In this document: positions 6,834-15,762 of the stretch, in pieces
Layout of the letters: each line of letters begins with the position of its first letter
Numbering within the stretch: the first letter of the stretch is position 1
From: Haliscomenobacter hydrossis DSM 1100
Lineage (GTDB): Bacteria > Bacteroidota > Bacteroidia > Chitinophagales > Saprospiraceae
Direction of reading: 5' to 3'
DNA length: 64,000 nucleotides
Assembly (NCBI RefSeq): GCF_000212735.1
Contig: NC_015510.1
Coordinates: forward strand, 6,511,001 to 6,575,000
The notes under the pieces: generated by a model
Seen by the model: the letters and a program-made list of their open reading frames with translations, nothing else
What the model was told of the DNA's origin: nothing
The model's database searches: none
Translations under genes and position numbers: made by a program

Positions 6834-9800
6834 TTAGAATGTAAAATTGAAGTTTACTCCGTAACGCTTGGTGGTCGGGGTATCAAAATCAGAACTCGAT
6901 TGACGGCCGATGTAGCGATCCAAATCAACGTCTTTCTTCTCAGCGAAATACAAGAGGTTGCGCGCAACCAGTGACACAGTCATTTGGTTGAAGAAGCTCT
7001 TCGACTTCAGAGGCACCTTGTAAGTAAGGGTGATTTCGCGCAACTTGGCAAAAGAACGGCTCATCAAATTGTTTTCATCGTCCTGATAGTAACGGCTGAT
7101 CCAGTCCTGCAGGAAGGTTTTGGTATCATTTGGTTTAAACACCAATTCATTGTAGTTGGTGATGTTGCCATAATCATCCGTTTTAATGGTGCCACTCACC
7201 AGTTGCACACCCTCGCCTACCCAGGTACGGTTGCCTTTGGTATCTTCCAAACGGGCGATGCCCATGGCACCTTCGGTGGTTTCAATGTGACGACCACCGC
7301 GGAAAGTTTGGCGCTGGATGTAGTTGGCAATGACACCACCGACCCGACCATCAAACTGGAACTGTAGCGTCCAGTTTTTTACACTGAAGCGGTTGATGAA
7401 ACTCCACACGAAATCGGGATCCATGTGTCCCAACAATTTGCGAGCATTACCATTTACGGAAGCCAAACGGATCGGACGTCCACCTGCATCGTTGATGATT
7501 TGACCATCCTGGGTAAAGAGATAGCCCACGGAGTTGATTTCATCTACCCGGTCTCCAATTTGTCTCCAGGGATCCAATTGGGTCAATTCATTGCCGTTTT
7601 CGTCGGTATAAAATTTCACCCAACGTTCACGCAGGGTTGAAAAGTTGACCATTGGGTTCCATCTCAAGCCACTTTTGTTTTTGAATGGATCGGCGCTCAG
7701 GGTAATTTCTACCCCTTTGCGGCGCGTAACGATGCCATTCACCTGTTGGGCAGTATAACCAGAAGTTTCAGAAATTGGACGGGCAAAAATCAGTGGCCCT
7801 TCTTTCACATTGAAGTAGGTAAACTCAACATTCACCATGTTTTTGAAGAGGCCGATGTCAGCACCCAATTCAAATTCCTCACGAGAGTTCCGGTCCAGGG
7901 CAGCATTGCTCAGGGTATTGGTGTAATAAGCGGCGGGTGCGTTGTTGTAGCCCAATGGTGTAGAATAGGGTTCGGCATTGGCATAACTTGGCCCATTGTA
8001 CACAGAGCTGTAATTCTCGCCATAACCCAAAACCGAGGCACCCGCAGCGCCAATGGTTGCTTGAGTCAAGCCGTCTTTCACATTGGCGTAGGCACCGCGT
8101 AGTTTCAACAAAGAAATGGGGCCCAACTTGACGTACTCGGTTACAATGGAGTTAAAACCAAGCGATGGGTAAAAGAAAGTTTGGTTTTCCGTAGGCAGCG
8201 TAGAAATGCGGTCAACCCGGCCAGTGTGGCTCAAAGTCAGATACTTGTTCAAGGTCACGTCGGCAGAATAGTACCCGGAAGTAACCAGCATATTGGCGTT
8301 ATACCCAAATGCGCGTACGGGGTTGGCAGAGTTGGCAAAGTTGTATACTCCGGGTGTAATCAGGTAATCGGTAGAAGCATAGTTGGTGGTGTATTTGAAG
8401 GTACGTACGGCGCCACCGCCTAAAACATTCACCCGAATTTTGTTGAATGTTCTGCTAAAATCCAGCATCACATCGGTGTTGTTTTCAAACAAAGAACGAC
8501 GGTCTTCACGGTAATCACCACGGCGTTCGTCACGGCCATAAGCACCAGCAGAGTAAGGCATTTTTTCGGTGCGCAGCAGGTCGTAAGTGTTCACCCCGTT
8601 GCGGGCAATCAACTTCAGGTCGGGCGTGATTTTGTAGGACAAAGACAAGTACCCGTAAGTATTGTTGTTGTAATGGCCACGCAACCAGTGGTTGGCCATG
8701 AACCAAGGGTTGTTGTAACGCTGGTACTCGGCATAAATTTGCTGAACACCTTCTTTACCCGGCTGCCAGATTTGTTTCATGTCGTCAACGTCCCAGTCTG
8801 CACCTGCCCAGGTGGTGATGTTGTAAATCAGGGAGTTTGGGCCGTAGTTGGCGTCGGGAATGTTGTCGGTGTATTGGCGGTTGTAGTTGATGTTGGCTTC
8901 AAAACGCAGACGGTCGGTGAAGTTGTAACCGATGTTGGCGTTGAAGTTGGTGATGTTCAGGTTCGTGTTCGGAACGATACCAGTCTGGTTCATGTGCCCC
9001 AATGAAAAACGCAAATCAGAGCGGTCGGTAGAACTGGAAACCGCTACACTGTTGTTGAACAAAAATCCGGGGCGTAGGAAACGTTCCAGGTTGTCCTTAC
9101 CCCGAGGAATCCAGGGCGTAGGGATCAGTTTGCCTGTAGCAGGATCAACTGGGCTGTCGTATTGAGGCAACAAACGGCCATCGAGGGGAGGTCCCCATAC
9201 ATCGTAGTCGTTGTCGTTTTTACCCCCCCCTTTGCCATCGACAAATTCGTAAATACCGTGGTCGCCAGGGCCGTATTCGTCCTGAGTTGTTGGCAAGGAA
9301 TTAAATCCATTTTCCATCATGGAGGAAGAGTTGAACTCTACGGAAAAGCCACGAGGGTTTTTGGAGCCTTTTTTGCTGGTGATCAAAATCGCTCCGTTGC
9401 GGCCACGGAAACCGTAAATGGCGGAAGCAGTAGCACCTTTTAAGACCGTATAGTGTTCAACGTCGTCAGTATTGATGTTCCAGGTATCCGAGTTGATGGG
9501 CACCCCATCTACGACATACAAAATGTCGCCGCTACCGCGCAGCACTACGTTTGGACGGCGCAACATTTCGCTGTTTAAACCGATCGTCAAACCAGCAATT
9601 TTCCCTACCAAACCCGCAATGTTGTTGGGTTCGCGGGCTTTGATCAATTCGGATGATTTTACGGCTTGTTGTGAGGAAGTCAAAAAACGTCTTTCTTTCG
9701 TTACACCCAAACCCGTAACCATTACTTCAGAAAGCCCAATGACATCGGCTTCTAAAGTGAGGCTTAAGTTAGTCTGATTGGTAACATCCACTTCGGTGGT

Positions 9801-10067
9801 AGGATAGCCTGTGTAGGATACGATCAAGGTGTTTTCTCCGTCTCCAAGTACCAGGCTGAATTTTCCGTCGACATCTGTCACGGTACCGCGTACAGTGTTT
9901 TTTACCGTTACGGAAGCGCCAATGAGTACTTCATCCGTTTTGGCGTCGCTGATGGTTCCGTTGAGTGTACGCTGGGCATTGGCTTGCAGGGAGAGCAGTA
10001 AGCCAAATAGCAGACAAAAGCTGCGCAAAGCCAACAATAGGCCTTGCTTGGGTAAACTTAATTTCAT
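6834..10067 (-). CDS. SusC/RagA-family TonB-linked outer-membrane protein
   Basis: A 1077-residue receptor. A signal peptide (MKLSLPKQGLLLALRS... ending QANAQ) precedes a carboxypeptidase-regulatory-like domain (about 33-115, with GASVTVKNTVRGTVTDVDGK), a TonB box/plug region (VMVTGLGVTKERR, then VLRGSGDILYVVDGVPIN and VEHYTVLKGATASAIYG) and a beta-barrel reaching the terminal aromatic FNFTF. Together with the downstream SusD-like lipoprotein it should import a nutrient across the outer membrane using TonB energy. The upstream 427-base non-coding leader holds two hairpins and may carry its control. No hydrolase, sigma or anti-sigma gene flanks the pair, so the substrate stays open. Confidence 0.95.
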   Translation of the reverse strand: MKLSLPKQGLLLALRSFCLLFGLLLSLQANAQRTLNGTISDAKTDEVLIGASVTVKNTVRGTVTDVDGKFSLVLGDGENTLIVSYTGYPTTEVDVTNQTNLSLTLEADVIGLSEVMVTGLGVTKERRFLTSSQQAVKSSELIKAREPNNIAGLVGKIAGLTIGLNSEMLRRPNVVLRGSGDILYVVDGVPINSDTWNINTDDVEHYTVLKGATASAIYGFRGRNGAILITSKKGSKNPRGFSVEFNSSSMMENGFNSLPTTQDEYGPGDHGIYEFVDGKGGGKNDNDYDVWGPPLDGRLLPQYDSPVDPATGKLIPTPWIPRGKDNLERFLRPGFLFNNSVAVSSSTDRSDLRFSLGHMNQTGIVPNTNLNITNFNANIGYNFTDRLRFEANINYNRQYTDNIPDANYGPNSLIYNITTWAGADWDVDDMKQIWQPGKEGVQQIYAEYQRYNNPWFMANHWLRGHYNNNTYGYLSLSYKITPDLKLIARNGVNTYDLLRTEKMPYSAGAYGRDERRGDYREDRRSLFENNTDVMLDFSRTFNKIRVNVLGGGAVRTFKYTTNYASTDYLITPGVYNFANSANPVRAFGYNANMLVTSGYYSADVTLNKYLTLSHTGRVDRISTLPTENQTFFYPSLGFNSIVTEYVKLGPISLLKLRGAYANVKDGLTQATIGAAGASVLGYGENYSSVYNGPSYANAEPYSTPLGYNNAPAAYYTNTLSNAALDRNSREEFELGADIGLFKNMVNVEFTYFNVKEGPLIFARPISETSGYTAQQVNGIVTRRKGVEITLSADPFKNKSGLRWNPMVNFSTLRERWVKFYTDENGNELTQLDPWRQIGDRVDEINSVGYLFTQDGQIINDAGGRPIRLASVNGNARKLLGHMDPDFVWSFINRFSVKNWTLQFQFDGRVGGVIANYIQRQTFRGGRHIETTEGAMGIARLEDTKGNRTWVGEGVQLVSGTIKTDDYGNITNYNELVFKPNDTKTFLQDWISRYYQDDENNLMSRSFAKLREITLTYKVPLKSKSFFNQMTVSLVARNLLYFAEKKDVDLDRYIGRQSSSDFDTPTTKRYGVNFNFTF

Positions 10068-10494
10068 AGTTTTAACTGATTAGATTATTCAATCTAGAAT
10101 GTTTAGGGCTATGCTGGTTGCCGCCAGTCATAGCCTTTTTTAGTCGGTTTAACTTCTGCAAAAGTCCAGATTGTGAATGACTTAGAAGGGAAAGTGAAAT
10201 TAAGTAATGTTGAAGCTTTTGTAAATTATCTGACAAACGCGCGTACATGTTGTGAAGTAGGAAATTTAAAGGTTTTGACTTATGTGTAAGATGTTTTTGA
10301 ATATAAGTAAAATTGAAACTTTTAACCCAAAATTAAAATTGGCTTCATCTTAAACGATAAAAGTCTATGTTTTGCCAAGAAAAATAGCTTTTTGGAACGA
10401 TTCAATCAGTTAACAATCCAATCGTGACTTCTTCCTGCTTGGGATTTAAAATTAATTTTGGCCACATCAGGTAACATCCGATGCATGGGGCGAT
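10068..10494. other. Divergent intergenic region upstream of susC
   Basis: These 427 bases hold no convincing gene. Just upstream of susC there is a small palindrome (TAGATT...AATCTA, 10081-10096) and then an imperfect hairpin at 10107-10135 (minus strand GGCTATGACTGG / CCAGCATAGCC), both inside the probable susC leader. On the plus strand the larger hairpin is followed by a run of T, but no plus-strand gene precedes it. TAATTTTG on the minus strand at 10328-10335 fits a -7 box, without a good -33 partner. Confidence 0.45.
10453..10460 (+). promoter_or_regulatory. Candidate -7 box TAATTTTG for the FN3 gene
   Basis: TAATTTTG matches the Bacteroidota TAnnTTTG -7 element, 34 bases before the first possible ATG and 79 before the preferred one. 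No TTG at the correct -33 spacing was found, so support is partial. Confidence 0.35.
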
Positions 10495-10539
10495 ATGGAG
10501 GTGAAAACAATCATTTCACTAAACATTCTCCTTATGCAC

Positions 10540-11742
10540 ATGGCTAGAATTTTATTTCCCAATGCAATCATTCGAACCGTAGCACTGCTGCTGCTATTGT
10601 GGGGCAGCATCGCAACCGCACAGGCACAAGGTTGTTCACAGCCTTCAAACCTGAACTCCAATGTATTCTCACCGGGCTCGGTGTCACTTCGGTGGTCGGC
10701 TATTCAAGGTGCCAGAAGTTATACCTTGCAGTACCGACTGGGTAATGCAGGTGCCTGGACGATTGGAGGAACCATTACCGCAACGAACTTGACGCTTAGT
10801 AATCTACTTCCTGAACGGGTATACACCTGGCGGGTAAAAGCCAGTTGTTCAACCTATTCCAGTGTAGCAACCTTTAACAGTGGTGGCGGGGTTGGGGGCA
10901 ACACGGCTTGTTCTTCACCTTCCAATCAGCAAGCAACTACACTTTCTCCGAGTAGCGTCTCGCTGAGTTGGTCGGCGATTGAAGGCTCATTTAATTACAC
11001 GGTACAGTATCGTCGGAGCAATGTTAGTGCCTGGACGACAGCGGGTTCAGTGCCGGGTACCAACCTTACCCTTTCTGGCCTAGTTGCAAATACAGAATAC
11101 AACTGGCGAGTGAAAGCAAGCTGTTCGGTCTATTCTAGTATCGACAAGTTTAACACTGGAAGTACTACTGTAGGCGGAGGTACAGGCACAGGTGGTGGTA
11201 GCACGTCTTGTTCGGCACCTTCTAACACCAATACTAATGTTGTTTTGCCAACTTCTGCTCAGGTGAGTTGGGAGCCTCAAGGCGGAGCGCTCAATTATAC
11301 GGTGCAATACCGGCTGGCAACGAGCAGTACCTACATTACAGTGGGTACGGTTACTGCCGCCAATGCCACCATTACGGGTCTGCAAGCTGGTCGAGAGTAC
11401 GTTTGGAGAGTAAAGGCTAATTGTTCCCCTAATGGTAGCGATGTGCAGTTTAGCACACCTTTTGCCTTCACGAGTACTACTGCGGCGGCACCATTGAGCA
11501 ATCAAGCCAATCTGCGCTTGTTTCCCAATCCGGTAACTACAGATGTTGTACACATTCAAACCGAAGCAACTGGTGGGCAGTTGTTCATTCTGAATAGCGC
11601 AGGACAAGTTCTAGCGAATGAGCTGATTACGGATGGTGTACAAACGCTTGATGTATCTCGCCTGAACAATGGATTGTACTTTATCCGGGTGCAACAGGCT
11701 GGAGGAAAAAACCAAGTGCAGAAACTGGTGGTGGCGCGCTAA
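10540..11742 (+). CDS. Secreted triple fibronectin-III protein with T9SS sorting domain
   Basis: From the ATG at 10540 the protein starts MARILFPNAIIRTVALLLLL, a normal signal peptide ending near AQAQ; ATGs at 10495 and 10534 are in frame but lengthen the n-region. Three fibronectin type III modules of about 90 residues follow, each beginning C-S-x-P-S-N and containing SWxAIxGxxxYTVQYR and YxWRVKASC. The paired cysteines and near-identical wording point to recent internal duplication. The last 75 residues (LRLFPNPVTTDVVHIQ to the terminal KLVVAR) are a type A T9SS sorting domain, so the product should be exported and anchored or released at the surface. A binding or adhesion role is inferred; no catalytic domain is visible. 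Confidence 0.88.
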   Translation: MARILFPNAIIRTVALLLLLWGSIATAQAQGCSQPSNLNSNVFSPGSVSLRWSAIQGARSYTLQYRLGNAGAWTIGGTITATNLTLSNLLPERVYTWRVKASCSTYSSVATFNSGGGVGGNTACSSPSNQQATTLSPSSVSLSWSAIEGSFNYTVQYRRSNVSAWTTAGSVPGTNLTLSGLVANTEYNWRVKASCSVYSSIDKFNTGSTTVGGGTGTGGGSTSCSAPSNTNTNVVLPTSAQVSWEPQGGALNYTVQYRLATSSTYITVGTVTAANATITGLQAGREYVWRVKANCSPNGSDVQFSTPFAFTSTTAAAPLSNQANLRLFPNPVTTDVVHIQTEATGGQLFILNSAGQVLANELITDGVQTLDVSRLNNGLYFIRVQQAGGKNQVQKLVVAR

Positions 11743-11782
11743 TAAACTGTGTACGCTTTATCCATTTAAGCTATTGAGTACT

Positions 11783-11810
11783 GTGGCCCGGAGTAGTTTC
11801 TCCGGGCCAC
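11783..11810. terminator. Bidirectional-looking hairpin between convergent genes
   Basis: An 11-bp perfect GC-rich stem (GTGGCCCGGAG, 11783-11793, with 11800-11810) and 6-base loop lies between the ends of two convergent genes, 5 bases from the stop of the downstream one. It lacks a T-tract, so termination strength is uncertain. Confidence 0.55.
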
Positions 11811-11815
11811 AAGTG

Positions 11816-13867
11816 CTAAGGAAGTACCTTTAAAATCCCCTGCATCACCAAATAGTGCCCCGGATAGGTACACACAAACTGGTAATCTCCCGGTTTGGTG
11901 GGTGCGGTAAAGTAAATGGTTTCTGTCGTCCCCGGTTCCAAAATTTTGGAATGGGCAATTACGTCACCAAGATTGGGCACGTAGTGCATTTCCGGCCCTT
12001 TCAAGCCCAGCGCCATGCCTTTTTCCCCAACCTTGTTGGCCATTCCTGGCATCGTCACCACCAGATTGTGCTGCATGTCATCATTGTTGTTGAACACGAG
12101 TTTGACTTTGCTGCCTGCTTTGATGCTCAACAAGTCCTGATCATACTTCAATCCGGGTTTGGTACCCAAGGAGAGTACGACGTCGGGTTGTCCCCAATTG
12201 GCAGGCATTTCGTTGAGGTTTTTACTGAGCGCCGTTGTTGCGGTAGCCTTGGATGCTTTTTTGCCTTTTTTGGTGTCATTGACCACCGGAGGTTTCGTCA
12301 TGGCCATGTGTTCATGGTTCATGGGGTTTCCTGCGGGCGTTACGCTTACTTTTTGCTCCGCGCTCAAAGTCGCTTTTTCTCCAGTAGGTACACTGTTCAT
12401 GGTGTAATAGGCAAAATCGTGGAGGAGGGGCGTGCCGTTCGCTGCTTTGAAGTTTTTCAATTTCAGTTCGTGGATGTAGCCTTCGCGGATGCTGTCCAGC
12501 ACCACGCGCACTTTTAATCCGTCTTCAGAAACGATGATGCCCCGCAATGGACAATTGCCCTGGTTGATGATGGGGCTGCCGTACTGGTGCTGGTACTTGT
12601 AATTAAATGAGGTAAAGCCATAGTTAGCGGCGACTTTAGCGGCGTTTTTATCTACCGGAAGGGTGAATTCGATCTCAAATCCATCGGCACGTGCGCTGAT
12701 GTTTTTCATCTCAAACGGCGTTTTACCCGACCATACCAGGCGTTGCAGCGCATAATCGGCTTTGCCGGTGCTGGACCAGCCCCGACTGGTCATACCGCCC
12801 CACATCGAAGCATCGGTTCCCCAACGCAGGCGCAAAAGGCCCGAAGCCCAGCCCTCGCGGAAAGGATAACAAGCACCCTGGTATTCGCCATTGACTTTTT
12901 CGAGGGTCATGCGCATCACTTTGGAGTGGCCCTGGTCGGCTACAAAATATTGTCCATTAAAAGGGCCAAAGCTACCCCCGGTATTGTCCTCAATAATGTC
13001 TGATGTCGAAATACCCATCAAGGTATGGGGAAACCACACACAAGGGAGCTTCATTTCTTTGATCACTTTGGCGGCATCGTACATGGTGCGGCCATCGTCC
13101 ACTTTGGCCAAATCGGCCTTGGTCAGGCGCAAAGGAGATTTGGGATCCTGAGTCCAATTCAAGCCTCCGGCATTGCCCGCAAAGTCACCTTTTTCCAGGT
13201 GGGTCACCCGGCCTGAGCCTACCCAGTCTCCCTGGTTTTCGGCGTAAAAAACCTCGTCTTTGGAATTGACCAAAAAACCCGCTGGCGAGCGCAATCCCGT
13301 GGCAATAGGCTCCATCTGGCCGTCGGGTTTGATCTTGAGCAACCAGCCGTGCCATTTGCCCAACCCATCTCCGTAGCCCACCCAGGCCACATTTAACGTG
13401 ACGTACATATCACCTTTGCTGTCAAACACCGGACCGTAAGCGTATTCGTGGTAATTGCCACTCAGGTCGAAACGGTAAATGGGCTCGAATACATCGGCGC
13501 GGCCATCCCCATCGGTATCGGTCATTTTGGTCAATTCGCCGCGCTGGGTACAGTACAAGGAACCATCTTTATAAGCCAATCCCAATACTTCGTGCAAGCC
13601 CTCAGCGTACAGCTGATAATGGGGCTGGGTGCCGTTGAGCATGTAGGGATTTTCGATCATCCAGATCTCTCCCCGCCGGGTAGCTACCGCCAATCGTCCA
13701 TCGGCCAATGGAGCCAGTCCGCCGACTTCCAACTTGATGTCTTCAGGGATGGCTACAGTTTTGAGGAAATAATAATCGCTCTCCGTCAAGGCTTTACCAC
13801 TTTGAGCGATGGTGACAAAAGCTGCGCAACAAAAGTAGAGTGCGCAAAATATGTTTAAGGTTTTCAT
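11816..13867 (-). CDS. Secreted beta-propeller (sorbosone-dehydrogenase-like) protein with C-terminal type I copper domain
   Basis: The 683-residue protein has a signal peptide (MKTLNIFCALYFCCAAF). Residues about 30-380 form a propeller-like region of the PQQ-dependent glucose/sorbosone dehydrogenase type (GLAPLADGRLAVATRRGEIW, GLRSPAGFLVNSKDEVFYAE, YFVADQGHSKVMR). The final 120 residues are a plastocyanin/azurin-like cupredoxin with all four type I copper ligands: His600, Cys666, His671 and Met675 (FVCTYPGHYLVMQG). The fusion suggests a periplasmic enzyme handing electrons from an oxidised substrate to its own copper centre. It follows the DUF1080 gene by 12 bases, so the two are almost certainly cotranscribed. 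PQQ dependence is inferred from the fold only. Confidence 0.88.
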   Translation of the reverse strand: MKTLNIFCALYFCCAAFVTIAQSGKALTESDYYFLKTVAIPEDIKLEVGGLAPLADGRLAVATRRGEIWMIENPYMLNGTQPHYQLYAEGLHEVLGLAYKDGSLYCTQRGELTKMTDTDGDGRADVFEPIYRFDLSGNYHEYAYGPVFDSKGDMYVTLNVAWVGYGDGLGKWHGWLLKIKPDGQMEPIATGLRSPAGFLVNSKDEVFYAENQGDWVGSGRVTHLEKGDFAGNAGGLNWTQDPKSPLRLTKADLAKVDDGRTMYDAAKVIKEMKLPCVWFPHTLMGISTSDIIEDNTGGSFGPFNGQYFVADQGHSKVMRMTLEKVNGEYQGACYPFREGWASGLLRLRWGTDASMWGGMTSRGWSSTGKADYALQRLVWSGKTPFEMKNISARADGFEIEFTLPVDKNAAKVAANYGFTSFNYKYQHQYGSPIINQGNCPLRGIIVSEDGLKVRVVLDSIREGYIHELKLKNFKAANGTPLLHDFAYYTMNSVPTGEKATLSAEQKVSVTPAGNPMNHEHMAMTKPPVVNDTKKGKKASKATATTALSKNLNEMPANWGQPDVVLSLGTKPGLKYDQDLLSIKAGSKVKLVFNNNDDMQHNLVVTMPGMANKVGEKGMALGLKGPEMHYVPNLGDVIAHSKILEPGTTETIYFTAPTKPGDYQFVCTYPGHYLVMQGILKVLP

Positions 13868-13879
13868 ACCGCGGTGGTT

Positions 13880-15727
13880 TTAAAAAATCAAAGAGGAGGA
13901 TACTTTCAGGTCGGTTTGAGCCGACTCAAAAATCAGTTCTTTTTGCCCGTTGTTGCTCACTATTTTATAGTTGGCGGGATCGGCCACCCGGATGAAGTAA
14001 CGCTGGCCGTCGACGGCGTACAATCCATTGCCCATGCTGCTGATTTCAGTGCCTTGCGCCAAGCGGTAAGAGAATTTTTTTCCTTCCGGATTTTTGATGC
14101 TGGTAATCCGCTCCAGCGCCTGACCCGTAGTTGCTACTTTAAAACTCTCGGTAAATCCTACACTGCGGTACTGGTATTTAAAAGTGGGATAACGCTCGGC
14201 GGACAACTGGTAACCCAGGTATTTTAAATCCGTTTGTTGATCCAACGTATCGGGCAAACCATCGATTGCCAGTGGACAGCGGCCCGGCAATACCACCCCG
14301 ACACCCATGGCGGAGGCCGTTTGGGGCTCGCCCCGTTCGTGCCACATGTCGGTAACGTTGGCAAATTCACCCCGCCAAACCTGCAACAGCGCACCTTGAT
14401 TGAGGTCGTAGGCATAGTGCGTTGAGCTTGGATCGCCTACCATAATGACGTGGGTCTTTTTCTTTTTGAGGTGCTGAAAAAAACAGCGCAGTAGGCTGGG
14501 CTCTTGTTTGGTACCGACCGCAATGAGCGGGGTAGGGCGGGGATCGGGCATCGAGGCCCGGGTGTGTAAGGCGATGGGTTTGCCATTGGTTTTTTGCAAA
14601 CTGAGTCCTGCCGCAGTAGGCCACCAGCCGAAATTTTTGACGTAACTCACTGTAAAGGTGTGCTCGCCTACCCCGAGGTAAGTGGTAGCAATGGATGGAT
14701 CGCCAATCCATTTCCACTCGCTGGGAATGACTTCTTTGCCGTCGACGCTCAATTTCCCAGAGCCGTAACGTTGCAAAATCCATTGGTAGTTGGCGGCTTC
14801 TTTGATCTCGATTTTACCAGTGAAGACCAGGCCCATCCTGTTCACGTTGTCGGCCAGGGTGTAGTCAATGCGCTCGGCCTTGCCCTCGCGGGTGAGTTTG
14901 GCGGTAGCCAGCGCTTCAAAATTCTCAAAATTCCCTTCGTAATATTGGTAAGTCAGCTCTTTGAGCGGGGCTTCAAAGGGATTGAGTAAGGCGTATTTGA
15001 TGTTGCGGAAGGCTACCGGCCCATGATCGCCCTGGATGCGGAAAGGGGCTTTGGCCACTTCGGTGTCGGAAACTGCTCCACGGGTAACGCCTTGCAAAAT
15101 GATGTTTTCGTGGATGGTGACGCCATTGAGCACAATTTTGCTGAACATGGCCGATTTGGTCTTGCGGCCCTGGGCATCAAACTCCGGTGCCTGAAAATGG
15201 ATTTCCAGGTGTTGCCACAATCCGGGCGCAAGCGAGGCATTCACCCTTGGCGCGTGCCCTTCGTAGTTGGTTTTGGAGGCTTCGATCCAACGCGGATAAA
15301 TGGCGCCCGCATCCTGGTATTTGGGCCGGCCTGCTCCCCAGGAGTCGAAAAGTTGTACCTCGTAACGGCTTTGCAGGTAAATGCCCGAATTGGAGCCTTT
15401 TGGAAGCATAAAATCGAATTCGAGGTAGATGTCGCCATGTTCCAGTACACTGTAAATATCCGCTTCCTTTTTGTAGAGGAATTTCTCGCTGAAATTGTCG
15501 AAAAGTATGCCACTCCCCGCTTTGGAGGCGAGTGTTTTGCTCTCCGGACTGCCGCTGGTTTCACCCACAATTTGCCAGTTGGCGCTGGGTGTGCGAAATG
15601 CCTCCAGGTTGTTGAGTGACAGTGTACTGAGCTCGTAAAACGCCGTTTGGGCACTGCTGCCCATTCCTACGAAGAGGAACAGACACAGGAGTACAATTCC
15701 TTTGTTTTTTTGTTTGTAAATAGCCAT
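13880..15727 (-). CDS. DUF1080 (3-keto-disaccharide hydrolase-like) secreted multidomain protein
   Basis: A 615-residue exported protein (signal peptide ending near GSSAQ). Residues about 30-240 match the DUF1080/GH16-like concanavalin fold, with DIYLEFDFMLPKGSNSGIYL and YEVQLFDSWG; this family includes 3-keto-glycoside hydrolases. Residues about 255-375 look like a PA14-type carbohydrate-binding beta domain (GKIEIKEAANYQWILQRYGSGKLSVDG). The C-terminal 230 residues are a further beta-rich part (ASAMGVGVVLPGRCPLAIDG) also seen near membrane-bound sugar dehydrogenases. It is the first gene of a pair with the cupredoxin-tailed dehydrogenase-like gene. Joint periplasmic processing of oxidised sugars is inferred. 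Confidence 0.82.
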   Translation of the reverse strand: MAIYKQKNKGIVLLCLFLFVGMGSSAQTAFYELSTLSLNNLEAFRTPSANWQIVGETSGSPESKTLASKAGSGILFDNFSEKFLYKKEADIYSVLEHGDIYLEFDFMLPKGSNSGIYLQSRYEVQLFDSWGAGRPKYQDAGAIYPRWIEASKTNYEGHAPRVNASLAPGLWQHLEIHFQAPEFDAQGRKTKSAMFSKIVLNGVTIHENIILQGVTRGAVSDTEVAKAPFRIQGDHGPVAFRNIKYALLNPFEAPLKELTYQYYEGNFENFEALATAKLTREGKAERIDYTLADNVNRMGLVFTGKIEIKEAANYQWILQRYGSGKLSVDGKEVIPSEWKWIGDPSIATTYLGVGEHTFTVSYVKNFGWWPTAAGLSLQKTNGKPIALHTRASMPDPRPTPLIAVGTKQEPSLLRCFFQHLKKKKTHVIMVGDPSSTHYAYDLNQGALLQVWRGEFANVTDMWHERGEPQTASAMGVGVVLPGRCPLAIDGLPDTLDQQTDLKYLGYQLSAERYPTFKYQYRSVGFTESFKVATTGQALERITSIKNPEGKKFSYRLAQGTEISSMGNGLYAVDGQRYFIRVADPANYKIVSNNGQKELIFESAQTDLKVSSSLIF

Positions 15728-15743
15728 TGATCTGATATTTTAC

Positions 15744-15751
15744 CAAAAATA
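15744..15751 (-). promoter_or_regulatory. Candidate -7 box TATTTTTG for the DUF1080-cupredoxin operon
   Basis: The minus strand reads TATTTTTG 17 bases upstream of the start codon at 15727, in the short gap after the nucleoside-transporter gene. No correctly spaced TTG was found. If real, the transcript has a very short leader. Confidence 0.35.
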
Positions 15752-15762
15752 AAAAAGCATTT

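Noticed and set aside
10107-10141. Plus-strand terminator before the FN3 gene
   Set aside because: Hairpin plus T-run is present, but there is no plus-strand gene upstream to terminate; a role in the susC leader is more likely.
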